59,621 bases of DNA from Paracoccaceae bacterium (GTDB taxonomy: Bacteria > Pseudomonadota > Alphaproteobacteria > Rhodobacterales > Rhodobacteraceae). Where the stretch lies: the NCBI GenBank assembly GCA_020630695.1, contig JAHDIS010000019.1, positions 1 to 59,621 on the forward strand, given 5' to 3'. This document shows positions 9,701 through 17,471 of the stretch, in pieces; the stretch's first letter is position 1, and each line of letters starts with the position of its first letter. The translations under genes were made by a program, and so were the position numbers. The notes below the pieces were generated by a model. That model was given only the letters and a program-made list of their open reading frames with translations, ran no database searches and was not told the origin of the DNA.

Positions 9701-10140
9701 AAACCGAGGCCAAGGCACGTGCCCAGTTTGACGGCGACTTTGAAATGCAGTTCCATCTTGCGCCGCCAATGCTTTCCAAAGAAGGCCCTGACGGGCGTCC
9801 GATCAAAAAGCAATATGGCCCGGGTATGATGCGCTGGTTCCGGTTGTTGGCACGCCTGAAGGGCCTGCGCGGAACGCCCTTCGATATCTTCGGACGCACG
9901 GAAGAGCGACGTATGGAGCGCGCACTGATCAAACAATACGAGCGTGATATGGCGCAATGGCTGCCCAAAGCCGCTGAAACAAACATGGATGCCCTGGTCG
10001 CTCTGGCTGAACTGCCGCTGCAAATTCGTGGTTTCGGACCGGTCAAGGCCGCAAATGAGGCGCAAGCCGCCAAACGGCGTGAAGAGTTGCTTTCAGCGCT
10101 CAAATCAGGCCCGGCCCCCTTGGCCAAAGCGGCCGAGTAA
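6739..10140 (+). CDS. Indolepyruvate ferredoxin oxidoreductase family protein, fused single chain
   Basis: This 1133-residue enzyme is predicted to oxidise an aryl or branched 2-oxo acid (indolepyruvate type) to acyl-CoA and CO2 while reducing ferredoxin. The N-terminal half is the thiamine-diphosphate part; CSGCPHN and the GGEGANWIGEAPF region are recognisable. Two cysteine clusters follow for 4Fe-4S centres (VCEGCGDCGVQSNC near 627 and CNKDFSCIKGFC near 661). A gamma-type domain begins near 714 (GVGGTGVVTIGAV), and a long C-terminal domain resembles DUF6537. In many archaea these parts are separate IorA and IorB chains; the fusion is normal in roseobacters. GGGAGG lies upstream of the ATG. 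It is transcribed alone, divergent from the LysR gene. The exact 2-oxo acid cannot be read from sequence. Confidence 0.88.
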   Translation: MSKQQITLEDRFDLSKDQVLLNGTQALVRLMLAQRARDEQAGLNTAGYVTGYRGSPLGAVDMQMNRAAKFLSEANVLFKEGLNEDLAATALWGSQQAELRGEGKYDGVFGLWYGKGPGVDRTGDVFRHANMAGTSKNGGVLVAMGDDHTGESSTVLHQSEWALIDAYVPIVSPAGVQEILDYGLYGYALSRFSGLWVGLKTMKDTVEATAVVDGRIDRLSFVEPEIEMPEGGLNIRLIDDRFQQEDRLLHHKRQAAEAFAHANGIDKRVMGKPGAKIGFVAAGKNWLDLVHSLSLLGIDDAEAEKLGITTYKVGQVWPLDMQGFNNWAEDLDLIVVIEEKRKLIEVQIKEALFDNRNGRRVYGGTKDGQNFFDTSMALDPIDIAKKLGQVIIDEGRGTDGIRAAMTALTEAERADNAEEISARLPYFCSGCPHNSSTKVPDGSRAYAGIGCHFMAQWMDRETLGFTHMGGEGANWIGEAPFSTRDHVFQNMGDGTYNHSGVQAIRAALAAGTTMTYKILYNDAVAMTGGQGNDGGLTAHQIMAELKAMGVQRVAAVYDEKEDFDLASVPAGVETHERADLQSVQESFAKQEGVSAIVYVQTCAAEKRRRRKRGQFPDPDRRVFINTDVCEGCGDCGVQSNCVSIVPVETELGRKRAIDQSSCNKDFSCIKGFCPSFVTLNGAQVKKAATADLDLPDLPLPVLPVINGTHNVVITGVGGTGVVTIGAVMAQAAQIDGKGAGMMEMAGLAQKGGAVHIHLRLAERPEDISAVRVATAEMDTLIGGDLVVSAGAKTLGLMKTGRTGAVVNSHEIITGDFTRNTEFNLPSDRLQLALEARLQDRVALFDASDLAKATLGDSIFSNMMILGAAWQNGLVPLSHDALMQAIALNGAAVERNQRAFEIGRWAVTHPDQAQRLIQPNVVERPKTPEEMIAFRAEHLIRYQGKRLAKRYRKLVDQIEDPRLRAAASKGYHKLLSYKDEYEVARLHLETEAKARAQFDGDFEMQFHLAPPMLSKEGPDGRPIKKQYGPGMMRWFRLLARLKGLRGTPFDIFGRTEERRMERALIKQYERDMAQWLPKAAETNMDALVALAELPLQIRGFGPVKAANEAQAAKRREELLSALKSGPAPLAKAAE

Positions 10141-10194
10141 TCTTTGCCACGGAAGGCCTTTGGTCTTCTTTGTGCCCCAAATATCCCGGGGGGT

Positions 10195-10214
10195 TCGGGG
10201 GGTTGGCCCCCCGA
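10195..10214. repeat. GC hairpin between convergent genes, possibly a dispersed element
   Basis: TCGGGGGG pairs with CCCCCCGA around a TTGG loop in the 110-base gap between the convergent oxidoreductase and TetR genes. It has no T run, so it is not a typical intrinsic terminator. The sequence before it (CCCCAAATATCCCGGGG) resembles intergenic palindromic elements I associate with roseobacters. Only one copy was noticed here. Confidence 0.4.
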
Positions 10215-10250
10215 TCGGCCGGTGCGCCACTGGCGCGCCGGACATTCAGG

Positions 10251-10868
10251 TCAGGTGTCTGCGTCCAGCAGGCCAAGACCGCGCAGGTAGACACCGATCC
10301 CTGTCTCCAGCAGGTCTTCGGGCGGGTAGGGGCTCTTGGTGCCGGGGCTGCCGCGGGCAAAAAGCTCCACGACACCGTGGCTCATGGCCCAGATGTGGGC
10401 TGAAAACATAGCCGGCGGCGGGCGCTTTTCTGGCGGAATGTGCTGAGACAGCTCTTCGGCGGCCTTTTCCAAAACGCCTCGGGCCCGCGCAGACACCGAC
10501 GCCAGTTCGGGCGAATGGTTCACCGATACTCCGCTTTCGAACATCGCGATGTAGTGTCCGGGATATTTGCGCGCAAAGGCCAGATAGGCCCGGCCCGTTG
10601 CTTCGAAGGCGGCCAATGCAGAAGGCTGACCGCTTTGATAGGCGTATTCCATGACGTCAGCGAAAATTTCATAGCCTTGCCGGGCGGCTTCGGCGATCAG
10701 ATCCTCGCGGCCGGCAAAATGGCGATAGACAGCCGCAGGTGTCACGCCTGCTTGTTTGGCCGCCTCGGACAGCGTGAACCCTGTGGGGCCTTTGTCCTCG
10801 ATCAGCTCAAGCGCTGCATCAACCAAAGCCTGACGCAGATTGCCATGATGATAGCCGCGTTTACGCAT
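10251..10868 (-). CDS. TetR/AcrR-family transcriptional regulator
   Basis: This 205-residue repressor-type protein has an N-terminal TetR helix-turn-helix (residues 12-55: [20 protein letters not shown], then [16 protein letters not shown]) and a C-terminal all-helical ligand domain like TetR_C_13/WHG. Its start codon overlaps the end of the ppk2 gene by eight bases, so it is the second gene of a ppk2-tetR unit and probably translationally coupled. The effector is unknown. It may control its own operon: a perfect palindrome lies upstream of ppk2 at 11769-11783. Confidence 0.9.
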   Translation of the reverse strand: MRKRGYHHGNLRQALVDAALELIEDKGPTGFTLSEAAKQAGVTPAAVYRHFAGREDLIAEAARQGYEIFADVMEYAYQSGQPSALAAFEATGRAYLAFARKYPGHYIAMFESGVSVNHSPELASVSARARGVLEKAAEELSQHIPPEKRPPPAMFSAHIWAMSHGVVELFARGSPGTKSPYPPEDLLETGIGVYLRGLGLLDADT

Positions 10869-11730
10869 CCCAGATGTCCGGGCCGCCGCAAATCCTGGCG
10901 TCGGGCCTGCCGACGACCTTTGGGTCCTTGTTGTCGTAATCCAGACTGCTCAGGACGTGCCGGATCGCTGCCAGTCGCGCGCGTTTCTTGTCGTCACTGC
11001 GCACAACGGTCCAGGGTGCGATATCCGAATGGGATCGTTGCAGCGTTTCGGAAATGGCATCCGAATAGGCATCCCAGCGGGGCAGGCCTTTGACGTCAAT
11101 CCCTGACAGTTTCCACTGCTTGAGCGGATCGTTTTCGCGATCCAGAAAGCGGCGCAACTGTTCGGCGCGGCCCACGTTCAGCCAGAACTTGAAAAGGTGA
11201 ATGCCTTCGTCCACCAGCATTTGTTCAAACTGCGGAACCTGCGCAAAAAAGTGCTCGCGTTGCTCAGGCGTGCAAAACCCAAAGACATGTTCCACAACGC
11301 CGCGATTGTACCAGCTGCGATCAAAAAACACGATTTCACCGCCAGCGGGCAGGTGATCTATGTAGCGCTGGAAATACCATTGCGAGGCTTCGACGTCCGA
11401 AGGCTTGGACAGGGCGACGTTGCGGGCGCCGCGCGGGTTCAGGTTCATGCGAAAGCGCTTGATCGTGCCGCCCTTGCCAGCGGCATCGCGCCCTTCGAAG
11501 ACCATCGCCACCCGTGCGCCGGTTTCGCGCGCCCAGGCCTGCATCTTGACCAGTTCGATTTGCAGCGCTTCCATTTCCTTTTCATAGGTCTTGCGCTTCA
11601 TCTGCTCGGAATAGGGAAAGCCTGAGTCAAGGATGTCGCCTTTTTCTGCACGCCGAATGGCATCGCGCACGGCGGCTGGGGCTTCTTCGTCGAAATAGCG
11701 GCTGATTGCGCCGTCAAACGGAAGGGACAT
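10861..11730 (-). CDS. ppk2: Polyphosphate kinase 2
   Basis: PPK2 enzymes transfer phosphate between polyphosphate and nucleotides and mainly make nucleoside di- or triphosphates from polyphosphate. The 289-residue chain has one PPK2 domain with Walker [11 protein letters not shown] (about 79-88), Walker [10 protein letters not shown] (Asp near 137) and the lid region downstream. The single-domain form fits the nucleoside-diphosphate-phosphorylating class, though the class cannot be fixed by eye. A GAGG ribosome-binding site lies eight bases before the ATG. The gene shares eight bases with the following tetR. Confidence 0.93.
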   Translation of the reverse strand: MSLPFDGAISRYFDEEAPAAVRDAIRRAEKGDILDSGFPYSEQMKRKTYEKEMEALQIELVKMQAWARETGARVAMVFEGRDAAGKGGTIKRFRMNLNPRGARNVALSKPSDVEASQWYFQRYIDHLPAGGEIVFFDRSWYNRGVVEHVFGFCTPEQREHFFAQVPQFEQMLVDEGIHLFKFWLNVGRAEQLRRFLDRENDPLKQWKLSGIDVKGLPRWDAYSDAISETLQRSHSDIAPWTVVRSDDKKRARLAAIRHVLSSLDYDNKDPKVVGRPDARICGGPDIWDA

Positions 11731-11768
11731 GCGGCATCCTCTTATCTGCTCTGTTCTGAATATGGGAT

Positions 11769-11783
11769 GTTAAGAGGCTTAAC
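11769..11783. promoter_or_regulatory. Palindrome GTTAAG-AGG-CTTAAC upstream of ppk2-tetR
   Basis: A perfect 6+3+6 inverted repeat lies 39 bases upstream of the ppk2 start, in the 94-base gap after the hydrolase gene. Its size and symmetry suit a TetR-family operator, and a tetR gene is in the same operon. No T run follows on the minus strand, so a terminator is less likely. Confidence 0.4.
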
Positions 11784-11824
11784 GCAAATGCCAAGCGGTT
11801 CCTGCCGTTGCGGAAACCCGGGTC

Positions 11825-12772
11825 TTAGCGCAGACCGGCCCGCGATGCGGCGCGGTGAATGGCCTCCAGCACAGCGCCTTCGCGGACATGGTGAGGCATG
11901 TGCCCGATCCCTTCCAGGGTCACCAGATTGGCGTTGGGGTAGCGTTCGGCAAAAGGCGCGGAATGGATTGATACACCTACTGTGGTGTCGGCCGCTCCAT
12001 GTACCATTTCAATCGGCACGTTGATTTCGCCGTAGCGCGGCTCCAGCGCGCGGACCTGTTCCAGCAGTTGGGCCCGCTGCAAGGCATTGGCCGTGATCGT
12101 CTGACGTCTGAGGGTCAGGGGAGCACCGATATGTGCGCCATAGCCTTGCGGTGCGTCCTGAGGCTCAAAGACGGCATCAATCGCATCCTCGACCACCCGG
12201 TCCGGCACCCAAGCTGCCAGCACCGGATTCACGATCGGGCCCAGCCAGCGTGACGATGTCAGGCGATAATAGGTGGACAGCCCTGTGTCCCAGGGCAGGG
12301 ACGGCGAGCCAAGCGTGACGATCGCGGATACATTCTCGGGGTGATGCACGGCCCAGGCCAGCGCAACCGACCCGCCATAGGACTGCCCAAGCACGATGGG
12401 GTGATCCATGCCCAGCTCTGCCGCCGCCTTGGACAGCAACCCGGCCTGCTGCACGATGGTGGTCCCCTTGGGGTCCATTCGGTCCGTATATCCCAAACCC
12501 GGTCGATCAAAGGCGACCACGCGGTAGTCGCTGGCCAGCTTGTCGACGAGAGAAAAGGTCATGTCGCGCAAATTGCCCGATGCACCGTGGATCAGAACCA
12601 GATCCGGGCCCTGACCTTTGATGACATAGTGCACGCGAATGCCGTCCACCTCGAGAAATTCACCGGACGGCGGGAAGGCTGCCTCGGCGCGCAGTTCATG
12701 CCGGTTTGCCTTCCACAGGGTGACGATCCAGAACACCACCACCAGGACCAGCAGGGCAACCAACACCTTCAC
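11825..12772 (-). CDS. Membrane-anchored alpha/beta hydrolase
   Basis: This is an alpha/beta-fold hydrolase of unknown substrate. I place the start at GTG 12772: CGGAG precedes it by seven bases and it begins four bases after the metA stop. The open frame to 12838 would overlap metA. An N-terminal hydrophobic helix (about residues 2-18) suggests an inner-membrane anchor with the 315-residue chain facing the periplasm. The oxyanion region LIHGASGN, the nucleophile elbow GQSYGG, an acidic residue in VHGAADTT and a His in GIGHMPHH complete a Ser-Asp-His triad. It is the second gene after metA. A link to methionine metabolism is possible but not shown by the sequence. Confidence 0.85.
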   Translation of the reverse strand: MKVLVALLVLVVVFWIVTLWKANRHELRAEAAFPPSGEFLEVDGIRVHYVIKGQGPDLVLIHGASGNLRDMTFSLVDKLASDYRVVAFDRPGLGYTDRMDPKGTTIVQQAGLLSKAAAELGMDHPIVLGQSYGGSVALAWAVHHPENVSAIVTLGSPSLPWDTGLSTYYRLTSSRWLGPIVNPVLAAWVPDRVVEDAIDAVFEPQDAPQGYGAHIGAPLTLRRQTITANALQRAQLLEQVRALEPRYGEINVPIEMVHGAADTTVGVSIHSAPFAERYPNANLVTLEGIGHMPHHVREGAVLEAIHRAASRAGLR

Positions 12773-12776
12773 CGTG

Positions 12777-13733
12777 TCACTCCGACCGTGTGGCGGCACG
12801 CCAGGCGGTGCTGGCCTGACCAATCTGCGACGCGTCAAACGGGGTGGTCAGATAAATCTCGTTCACCCAGTTGCCATAGAGCAGATGCGCGTGACTGCGC
12901 CATCTGTTTTGCGGAGGCTGGGCCGGGTCATCATCGGGATAGTAGTTCGCGGGCACGTTGATCGGCGCGCCGGCGGCGACGTCGCGATCGTACTCTTCCT
13001 TGAGCGTACCGCTGTCGTATTCAAAGTGGTTGAACACATAGAGCGCCCGATGGTTGGGGTCCTGCACCAGCGCCGGGCCTGTTTCGTCACTGTCGATAAG
13101 GATCGGCAGTCCGGCGGCGGTGATTTCCTCGCGGCGCAGCTCGGTCCAGCGCGATACGGGAATGACCATGTCGTCGGAAAACCCGCGCAGGAATGGCGAT
13201 GCAGGCGCAAGATTACGGTGACGCACACAGCCAAAAGCCTTGTGATCCAGCATATGCTTGGGCACGCCGTGGAAATAGTGGATCATCGCCATGGCGCCCC
13301 AGCACACACCAAATGTCGAATGCACATTGGTCTGGGTCCAGTCGAAGACGCGCGTCAGCTCTTCCCAATAGGTCACATCCTCGTAGGGCAGATGCTCGAT
13401 CGGCGCGCCGGTGATGATCAACCCGTCGAACTTTTCGCCGGTCGCCGCGACCTCTTCGAAGGGGCGGTAGAAGGCTGCCATGTGTTCGGCGGCTGTGTTC
13501 TTGGTCTGATGCTCCGACATGCGGATCAGGCTGAGTTCGATCTGCAAGGGCGTGGCACCAATGAGACGCGCGAACTGGTTCTCGGTCGCGATCTTCTTGG
13601 GCATCAGGTTCAACAGGCCGATGCGCAGGGGCCGAATGTCTTGTTTGGATGCCAGTTCTTCGGACATGACCATGACACCCTCTTGCGAGAGCACGTCATA
13701 GGCAGGCAGGTCCGAAGGCAGTTTGATCGGCAT
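12777..13733 (-). CDS. metA: Homoserine O-acyltransferase MetA, predicted acetyl-CoA specific
   Basis: This enzyme acylates homoserine, the first committed step of methionine synthesis. The 318-residue chain has the catalytic Cys in FGVCWGAM (C144) and the His/Glu pair in NHFEYD. In MetA proteins the residue after GAP-[IL] sets the acyl donor: Glu favours acetyl-CoA and Gly favours succinyl-CoA. Here the motif is GAPIEHL, so I predict O-acetylhomoserine formation. AAGGAA lies seven bases before the ATG. The leader contains inverted repeats (see 13803-13853). An alpha/beta hydrolase follows four bases after the stop. Confidence 0.95.
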   Translation of the reverse strand: MPIKLPSDLPAYDVLSQEGVMVMSEELASKQDIRPLRIGLLNLMPKKIATENQFARLIGATPLQIELSLIRMSEHQTKNTAAEHMAAFYRPFEEVAATGEKFDGLIITGAPIEHLPYEDVTYWEELTRVFDWTQTNVHSTFGVCWGAMAMIHYFHGVPKHMLDHKAFGCVRHRNLAPASPFLRGFSDDMVIPVSRWTELRREEITAAGLPILIDSDETGPALVQDPNHRALYVFNHFEYDSGTLKEEYDRDVAAGAPINVPANYYPDDDPAQPPQNRWRSHAHLLYGNWVNEIYLTTPFDASQIGQASTAWRAATRSE

Positions 13734-13802
13734 AACAAGGTTCCTTGGTTTGGATGCTCACAAATAGGGCAGCGGGGGCAGGGGTACAAGGTACGGTTGG
13801 TG

Positions 13803-13853
13803 CGAATCCGCCAGGCCACAGTGGCCCGTGCGGGGTCTGAAAAGGCGGATTTG
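13803..13853 (-). promoter_or_regulatory. Structured leader upstream of metA
   Basis: Two nested inverted repeats lie 70-120 bases before metA. The outer arms AATCCGCC and GGCGGATT (8 bp) enclose the inner palindrome GGCCACAGTGGCC (13813-13825). They could form an RNA element in the metA leader or a protein site. It does not match the SAM-II pattern as I know it. There is no gene in the 211 bases between metA and the next gene. Confidence 0.3.
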
Positions 13854-13944
13854 GGGCTTTCGTAGCTCTGACAGGGATGCGTTGGAACGGCGGAACGATC
13901 TGGCCGGCATCCGGCGCTATTCGCTCTGTTCGGTCAGGTGCCGA

Positions 13945-14817
13945 TCAGCCCGCTTTTGTAGCCCCATCGAGCGCTGCGCTGATGACGGCGTCAAAGTCAG
14001 ATGCATCGCGTACGGTGGCCATGTCCTGTGCGTCCACGGTAACGCCCCAGTTGTCCGCCATGGCCTGATACAGTGGTTGCCGGTGGGCCAGTGCCTTGGC
14101 GTAGGTCCAGCGGATGAAGGCATCGGGGTCTACCTCGGCCTCGCTGCACCCGCTTTCGTCCAGATAGCCTGTCCAGCAAGTTTCCAGAAATTCCGGCTGA
14201 TAGGCCATGGGTTTCGGCGCGCGATCAAAACGGCGCACCAGCTCTTGGGTGTGGGCCTCGTCACCTTTGATCCAAATCATCAAAGCGGCTTTGGACAGCG
14301 CGGTCAGAACCGGATCACCGGGGTCTGCCGGATCAACCCATTCACAGATCGACCCGCCTGTGTCGCAGATGAAATGCGGATAGCCATAAAGGTTTTCGGC
14401 GCGGTCGATAAAATACTGAGTATCCAGCAAGGCCTGCATCTCAGCGCGGCGGAACTGTTCCTGCCTGCGCCGATACTCGGCCATCGGAAGCCCCCCGAGA
14501 TCGGGGTTCCCGGGCTTGCCCAGATAGGTCGATACTGGTGTCAGATTATCGAAGGATATGTTCGAGCCGATGTAGATGGAATCCGACAAAAGCAGATCGC
14601 GCAGGAACGGGTTCTTCATCGCCTCACGCTTGGCATTGTCGGCGATGTATTCGCCCATGTAGCGGGTGCCGATGCGATAATCGATTGAATAGTGAAACCA
14701 GTCGCCATTGTCCCGCAGCAGGTTCGAGACATGGGTTTTGCCCAGCCCTGACATTGCAAACAGAACAACGCGCTTGGCCGCAGAGTCGCGCCATTCGCTG
14801 GCGTTGGAATAGAGCAT
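13945..14817 (-). CDS. P-loop ATPase of unknown function
   Basis: This 290-residue soluble protein has a Walker A motif near its N-terminus (FAMSGLGKTH, residues 19-28) of the nucleotide-kinase-like type. FICDTGGSICEW near 150 may supply acidic residues. I recognise no named family beyond a conserved ATPase seen in Rhodobacteraceae. It has no membrane segment or signal peptide. It stands alone on the minus strand, with 64 bases to the DMT transporter gene upstream and 211 bases to metA downstream. The P-loop is clear; the role is not. Confidence 0.75.
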   Translation of the reverse strand: MLYSNASEWRDSAAKRVVLFAMSGLGKTHVSNLLRDNGDWFHYSIDYRIGTRYMGEYIADNAKREAMKNPFLRDLLLSDSIYIGSNISFDNLTPVSTYLGKPGNPDLGGLPMAEYRRRQEQFRRAEMQALLDTQYFIDRAENLYGYPHFICDTGGSICEWVDPADPGDPVLTALSKAALMIWIKGDEAHTQELVRRFDRAPKPMAYQPEFLETCWTGYLDESGCSEAEVDPDAFIRWTYAKALAHRQPLYQAMADNWGVTVDAQDMATVRDASDFDAVISAALDGATKAG

Positions 14818-14881
14818 GGCGGAACCCCGGCGCTTAGGACGTTTTCACGGTCCCACTGGTTAAGGCCGGTCGCGGGCCGCG

Positions 14882-15790
14882 TCAAACGCTCTTGCGACGG
14901 GGCAGACGAATTCGGCCGTTCAGGATCAGTAATCCGATCGTCAAAAGGCCAAATCCGGCATAGGCCGACTGGGCCAGTTGTTCGTCGCGTACCCATGCGC
15001 CGAGCACAATCGCCACAGGCGGAATGATCAGTGTGACCAGCATCAGGTTGCCGGATCCGGCCATGGCGAGCACGCGGTAATAGAGCAGATAGGCAAGGGC
15101 GGTTGCTATGGCGGCATAGTAGACAATTCCGGCCCAGGTGCTCGGCGCAAGCGCAAGGTCCGGCATACCTTCGGCCCAGATGGCGATTGGGGCCATGATC
15201 AGTGTTGCCGTGGTCAACATGCCGGTGGCCGCTACAAGCGGCGACAGACTGCTCAGCCGGGCACGGGCCCATGCGCTTGCCACAGCGTAGCTCAAGGTGC
15301 CGGCCACCACGGCAAGCTGCGCCAGCGAAGTTATGTCGAAATTCCTGATCGCCGAGGGGCCGATCGCCGTCACAACGCCAGCAAACCCGACTGTTACACC
15401 AATAGCTTTTTGCCGCGTCAGCCGTTCGTCTGCAAAGACAAGCGCAGCGACCACGACACCAAATATGGCGGTTGTCGCATTAAAGATTGAGGTTAGCCCT
15501 GACGGGATGAAAAGCTGGCCCCATGCCATGAGCGAAAAGGGGATCACATTGTTCAGCAGCCCCATGACAAACAAACCAGCCCAAAGACGGGCAGATCTGG
15601 GCACAGCCAGCCCGCGCAACCACACCACTGGCCAGAGCAAGGCGGCGGCAATACCGGTGCGGTATAGCACCGAGGTCAAAGGTCCGATTTCGTCCAAGGC
15701 CACGCGAATGGCCAGAAAGGAACCGCCCCAAATTATGCCGAGCAACAACAGCTCGGCCCAGGCTCTGGATGAAAGACTCGTCTGATTCAT
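14882..15790 (-). CDS. DMT-superfamily permease with EamA domains
   Basis: This is an inner-membrane exporter-like protein of 302 residues with about ten hydrophobic helices forming two EamA repeats (IIWGGSFLAIRVALDEIGPL near the N-terminus; a second repeat after about residue 150). The drug/metabolite superfamily usually exports amino acids or metabolites; the substrate here is unknown. I place the start at the ATG at 15790 (MNQTSL) because the extra upstream residues of the longer frame are charged and unlike the family. No cognate regulator is adjacent. Confidence 0.88.
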   Translation of the reverse strand: MNQTSLSSRAWAELLLLGIIWGGSFLAIRVALDEIGPLTSVLYRTGIAAALLWPVVWLRGLAVPRSARLWAGLFVMGLLNNVIPFSLMAWGQLFIPSGLTSIFNATTAIFGVVVAALVFADERLTRQKAIGVTVGFAGVVTAIGPSAIRNFDITSLAQLAVVAGTLSYAVASAWARARLSSLSPLVAATGMLTTATLIMAPIAIWAEGMPDLALAPSTWAGIVYYAAIATALAYLLYYRVLAMAGSGNLMLVTLIIPPVAIVLGAWVRDEQLAQSAYAGFGLLTIGLLILNGRIRLPRRKSV

Positions 15791-15851
15791 GTGGCGAATA
15801 TGGCCACGCTGTCGGGCAAAGACGATCCGGTTCTTGCGCAAAGCCGCAGGG

Positions 15852-16730
15852 TCAGGCGGCCTGTACCAGAAATGGGCGCAATGCCTGAACGGTTTGCTCG
15901 GGTGATTGATCGGGGAAAAAATGTCCGCCCGGAATGGCGCTATGGCGCATATTGGTCAGACGCGGCGCCCAGGTCGCTGCCACGTCCATCGCTTTGGCCA
16001 TCGCGCCTTCGGCACCGTAAAGAACCAAAGCCGGGCAATCGACCGTACGATGCAGATCAGCCGCATCATCGTGGAAGTCGATATCAAGGGCCGCGCGATA
16101 GTCGTTGCACATGGATCGAATGCAGTCAGGATCGCGCCATGACTGGCGGTAGGCATCGAGCATCTCCGGTTCGAAATCCGTCAGCCGCGCCTTGCCGAAA
16201 CCCAGCAGACATCGTTCAAAATAAGCATCCGGGTCATGCCCGATCATGGTCTCCGGGAACGGGGCGGGTTGAGCGAGGAAAAACCAATGATAATAAGCTC
16301 TTGCGACGCCCTGATCCAGCTGTTTTAGCAGGTGGTGGGTTGGCACGATGTCCATGACTGTCAGGCTGTGAACGCATTGCGGCGCGTCCAGTGCCATGCG
16401 GTGCGCCACCCGCGCACCGCGATCATGGCCCACCAGATGAAAGCGATCAAAACCAATGTGGGCCATCAAGGCGCGCATGTCACGGCCCATGGCGCGAAAG
16501 CTCATCTGTGCGATTTGCGCCGGTTTGCTGCTGGCACCGTACCCACGCAGGTCGGCACTGACGACGGTATGGGTTTCGGCCAGAGCGGGGGCTATGCGGG
16601 ACCACATGGCACGGGTTTGCGGGAATCCGTGCAACAACAGGACGGGCGGACCGTTGCCCATCACGTCATAGACGATGCGCTGGCTGTCGTGTTCGAAGAC
16701 CCGTGTTTGGGCAAAGGATTGTTCTGTCAT
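15852..16730 (-). CDS. Alpha/beta hydrolase, haloacetate (fluoroacetate) dehalogenase-like
   Basis: This 292-residue alpha/beta hydrolase has an Asp nucleophile. The elbow is GHDRGAR (D103), followed by the carboxylate-clamping R104 and R107. D127 is the acid, H148-W149 and Y211 would bind the halide, and H270 (GGHFFPD) is the base. The spacing matches the characterised fluoroacetate dehalogenase of Rhodopseudomonas palustris with an almost constant offset of seven residues up to W149. HGFPQT forms the oxyanion hole. I predict hydrolytic dehalogenation of a small 2-haloacid, but epoxide hydrolase relatives share much of the fold. Its start overlaps the stop of the small membrane protein gene upstream by four bases. 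Confidence 0.8.
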   Translation of the reverse strand: MTEQSFAQTRVFEHDSQRIVYDVMGNGPPVLLLHGFPQTRAMWSRIAPALAETHTVVSADLRGYGASSKPAQIAQMSFRAMGRDMRALMAHIGFDRFHLVGHDRGARVAHRMALDAPQCVHSLTVMDIVPTHHLLKQLDQGVARAYYHWFFLAQPAPFPETMIGHDPDAYFERCLLGFGKARLTDFEPEMLDAYRQSWRDPDCIRSMCNDYRAALDIDFHDDAADLHRTVDCPALVLYGAEGAMAKAMDVAATWAPRLTNMRHSAIPGGHFFPDQSPEQTVQALRPFLVQAA

Positions 16731-17263
16731 CTCCCGGAGGAGCTAACGAAACTCACTGAGCCCAAGTCAACCCCGGGCAGGGCATCTGACAAAGTTGCCT
16801 GCGCCGTCAGGAACATGGATTGGCTGTTGTCATCCATCATTCCAAAGCCGGTTTGCCAGACGCTTGCCGGTGTGTAGACCAGCACCAAAGCCCCGAGCGC
16901 TCCCACAAGCAGACCACCAGAGTTGCGTTTTTTGCCACCATTGCCCAACCAGTAGCGCACCGCATGAAGGGCAAAGAGCATGATTGAAGCCATTAGCAAT
17001 GCGCCAAGACCCATCATGATCTTTTCTTGCGCGGCAGCGCTTAGGTTGCCTTCGCGCAGAGAGGCTTCGAGCAGCTGGCGGTTTGAGCCGACTGAAATCA
17101 CAACGTAGGCCCAGGCAAAGCCAGCCAGGGCAGAAGCCGTCGGGCGACTCGCCGTCGCATCCTTTAGACGCGCACCTTCGCCCCAGCGATAGAACGCAGG
17201 GTCCACCCGCTTAACGCGGCGGCGAAAATCGCTGTAGCCTTTGGTGTCTGACGCAAATCCCAT
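16727..17263 (-). CDS. Hypothetical membrane protein
   Basis: This 178-residue protein has no recognised family. It has a basic N-terminus, then three likely membrane helices (near residues 44-60, 84-103 and 118-135), and a polar C-terminal tail of about 40 residues. Its stop overlaps the dehalogenase-like gene start by four bases, so the two are translationally coupled. Whether the pairing has meaning is unknown. Confidence 0.7.
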   Translation of the reverse strand: MGFASDTKGYSDFRRRVKRVDPAFYRWGEGARLKDATASRPTASALAGFAWAYVVISVGSNRQLLEASLREGNLSAAAQEKIMMGLGALLMASIMLFALHAVRYWLGNGGKKRNSGGLLVGALGALVLVYTPASVWQTGFGMMDDNSQSMFLTAQATLSDALPGVDLGSVSFVSSSGR

Positions 17264-17376
17264 GCCTGATTTCTAATTAAGGAATATGGCGAAGCTTTGC
17301 TCGAATGAGGCACAAATTGGGTCGGATTGCCCTAACGTCATGGAAACAATGCACACGTTATGGCGGGTTTTGTCGC

Positions 17377-17438
17377 CGCGAGCGTTCTCAATCCGCTGAT
17401 TTTTAAATCAAAATCAGGGCTTATGGGTTTTGCTCGCG
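17377..17438. repeat. Nested inverted repeat, cruciform-like element
   Basis: The outer arms CGCGAGC (17377-17383) and GCTCGCG (17432-17438) enclose an AT-rich 8-bp hairpin, CTGATTTT paired with AAAATCAG (17396-17417). It lies in the 208-base gap downstream of the M20 peptidase gene and upstream of the membrane protein gene. It may act as a terminator or as a small dispersed element. No coding signal is seen in the gap. Confidence 0.4.
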
Positions 17439-17471
17439 AAGCTGATTCCCGTTCAGGGTGTGACGCGTCTG

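Noticed and set aside
13734-13860. SAM-II riboswitch before metA
   Set aside because: The conserved SAM-II core segments were not found; only unrelated inverted repeats are present.
12639-13865. 408-codon plus-strand frame across metA and the hydrolase
   Set aside because: It overlaps two well-supported genes and has no recognisable domain.
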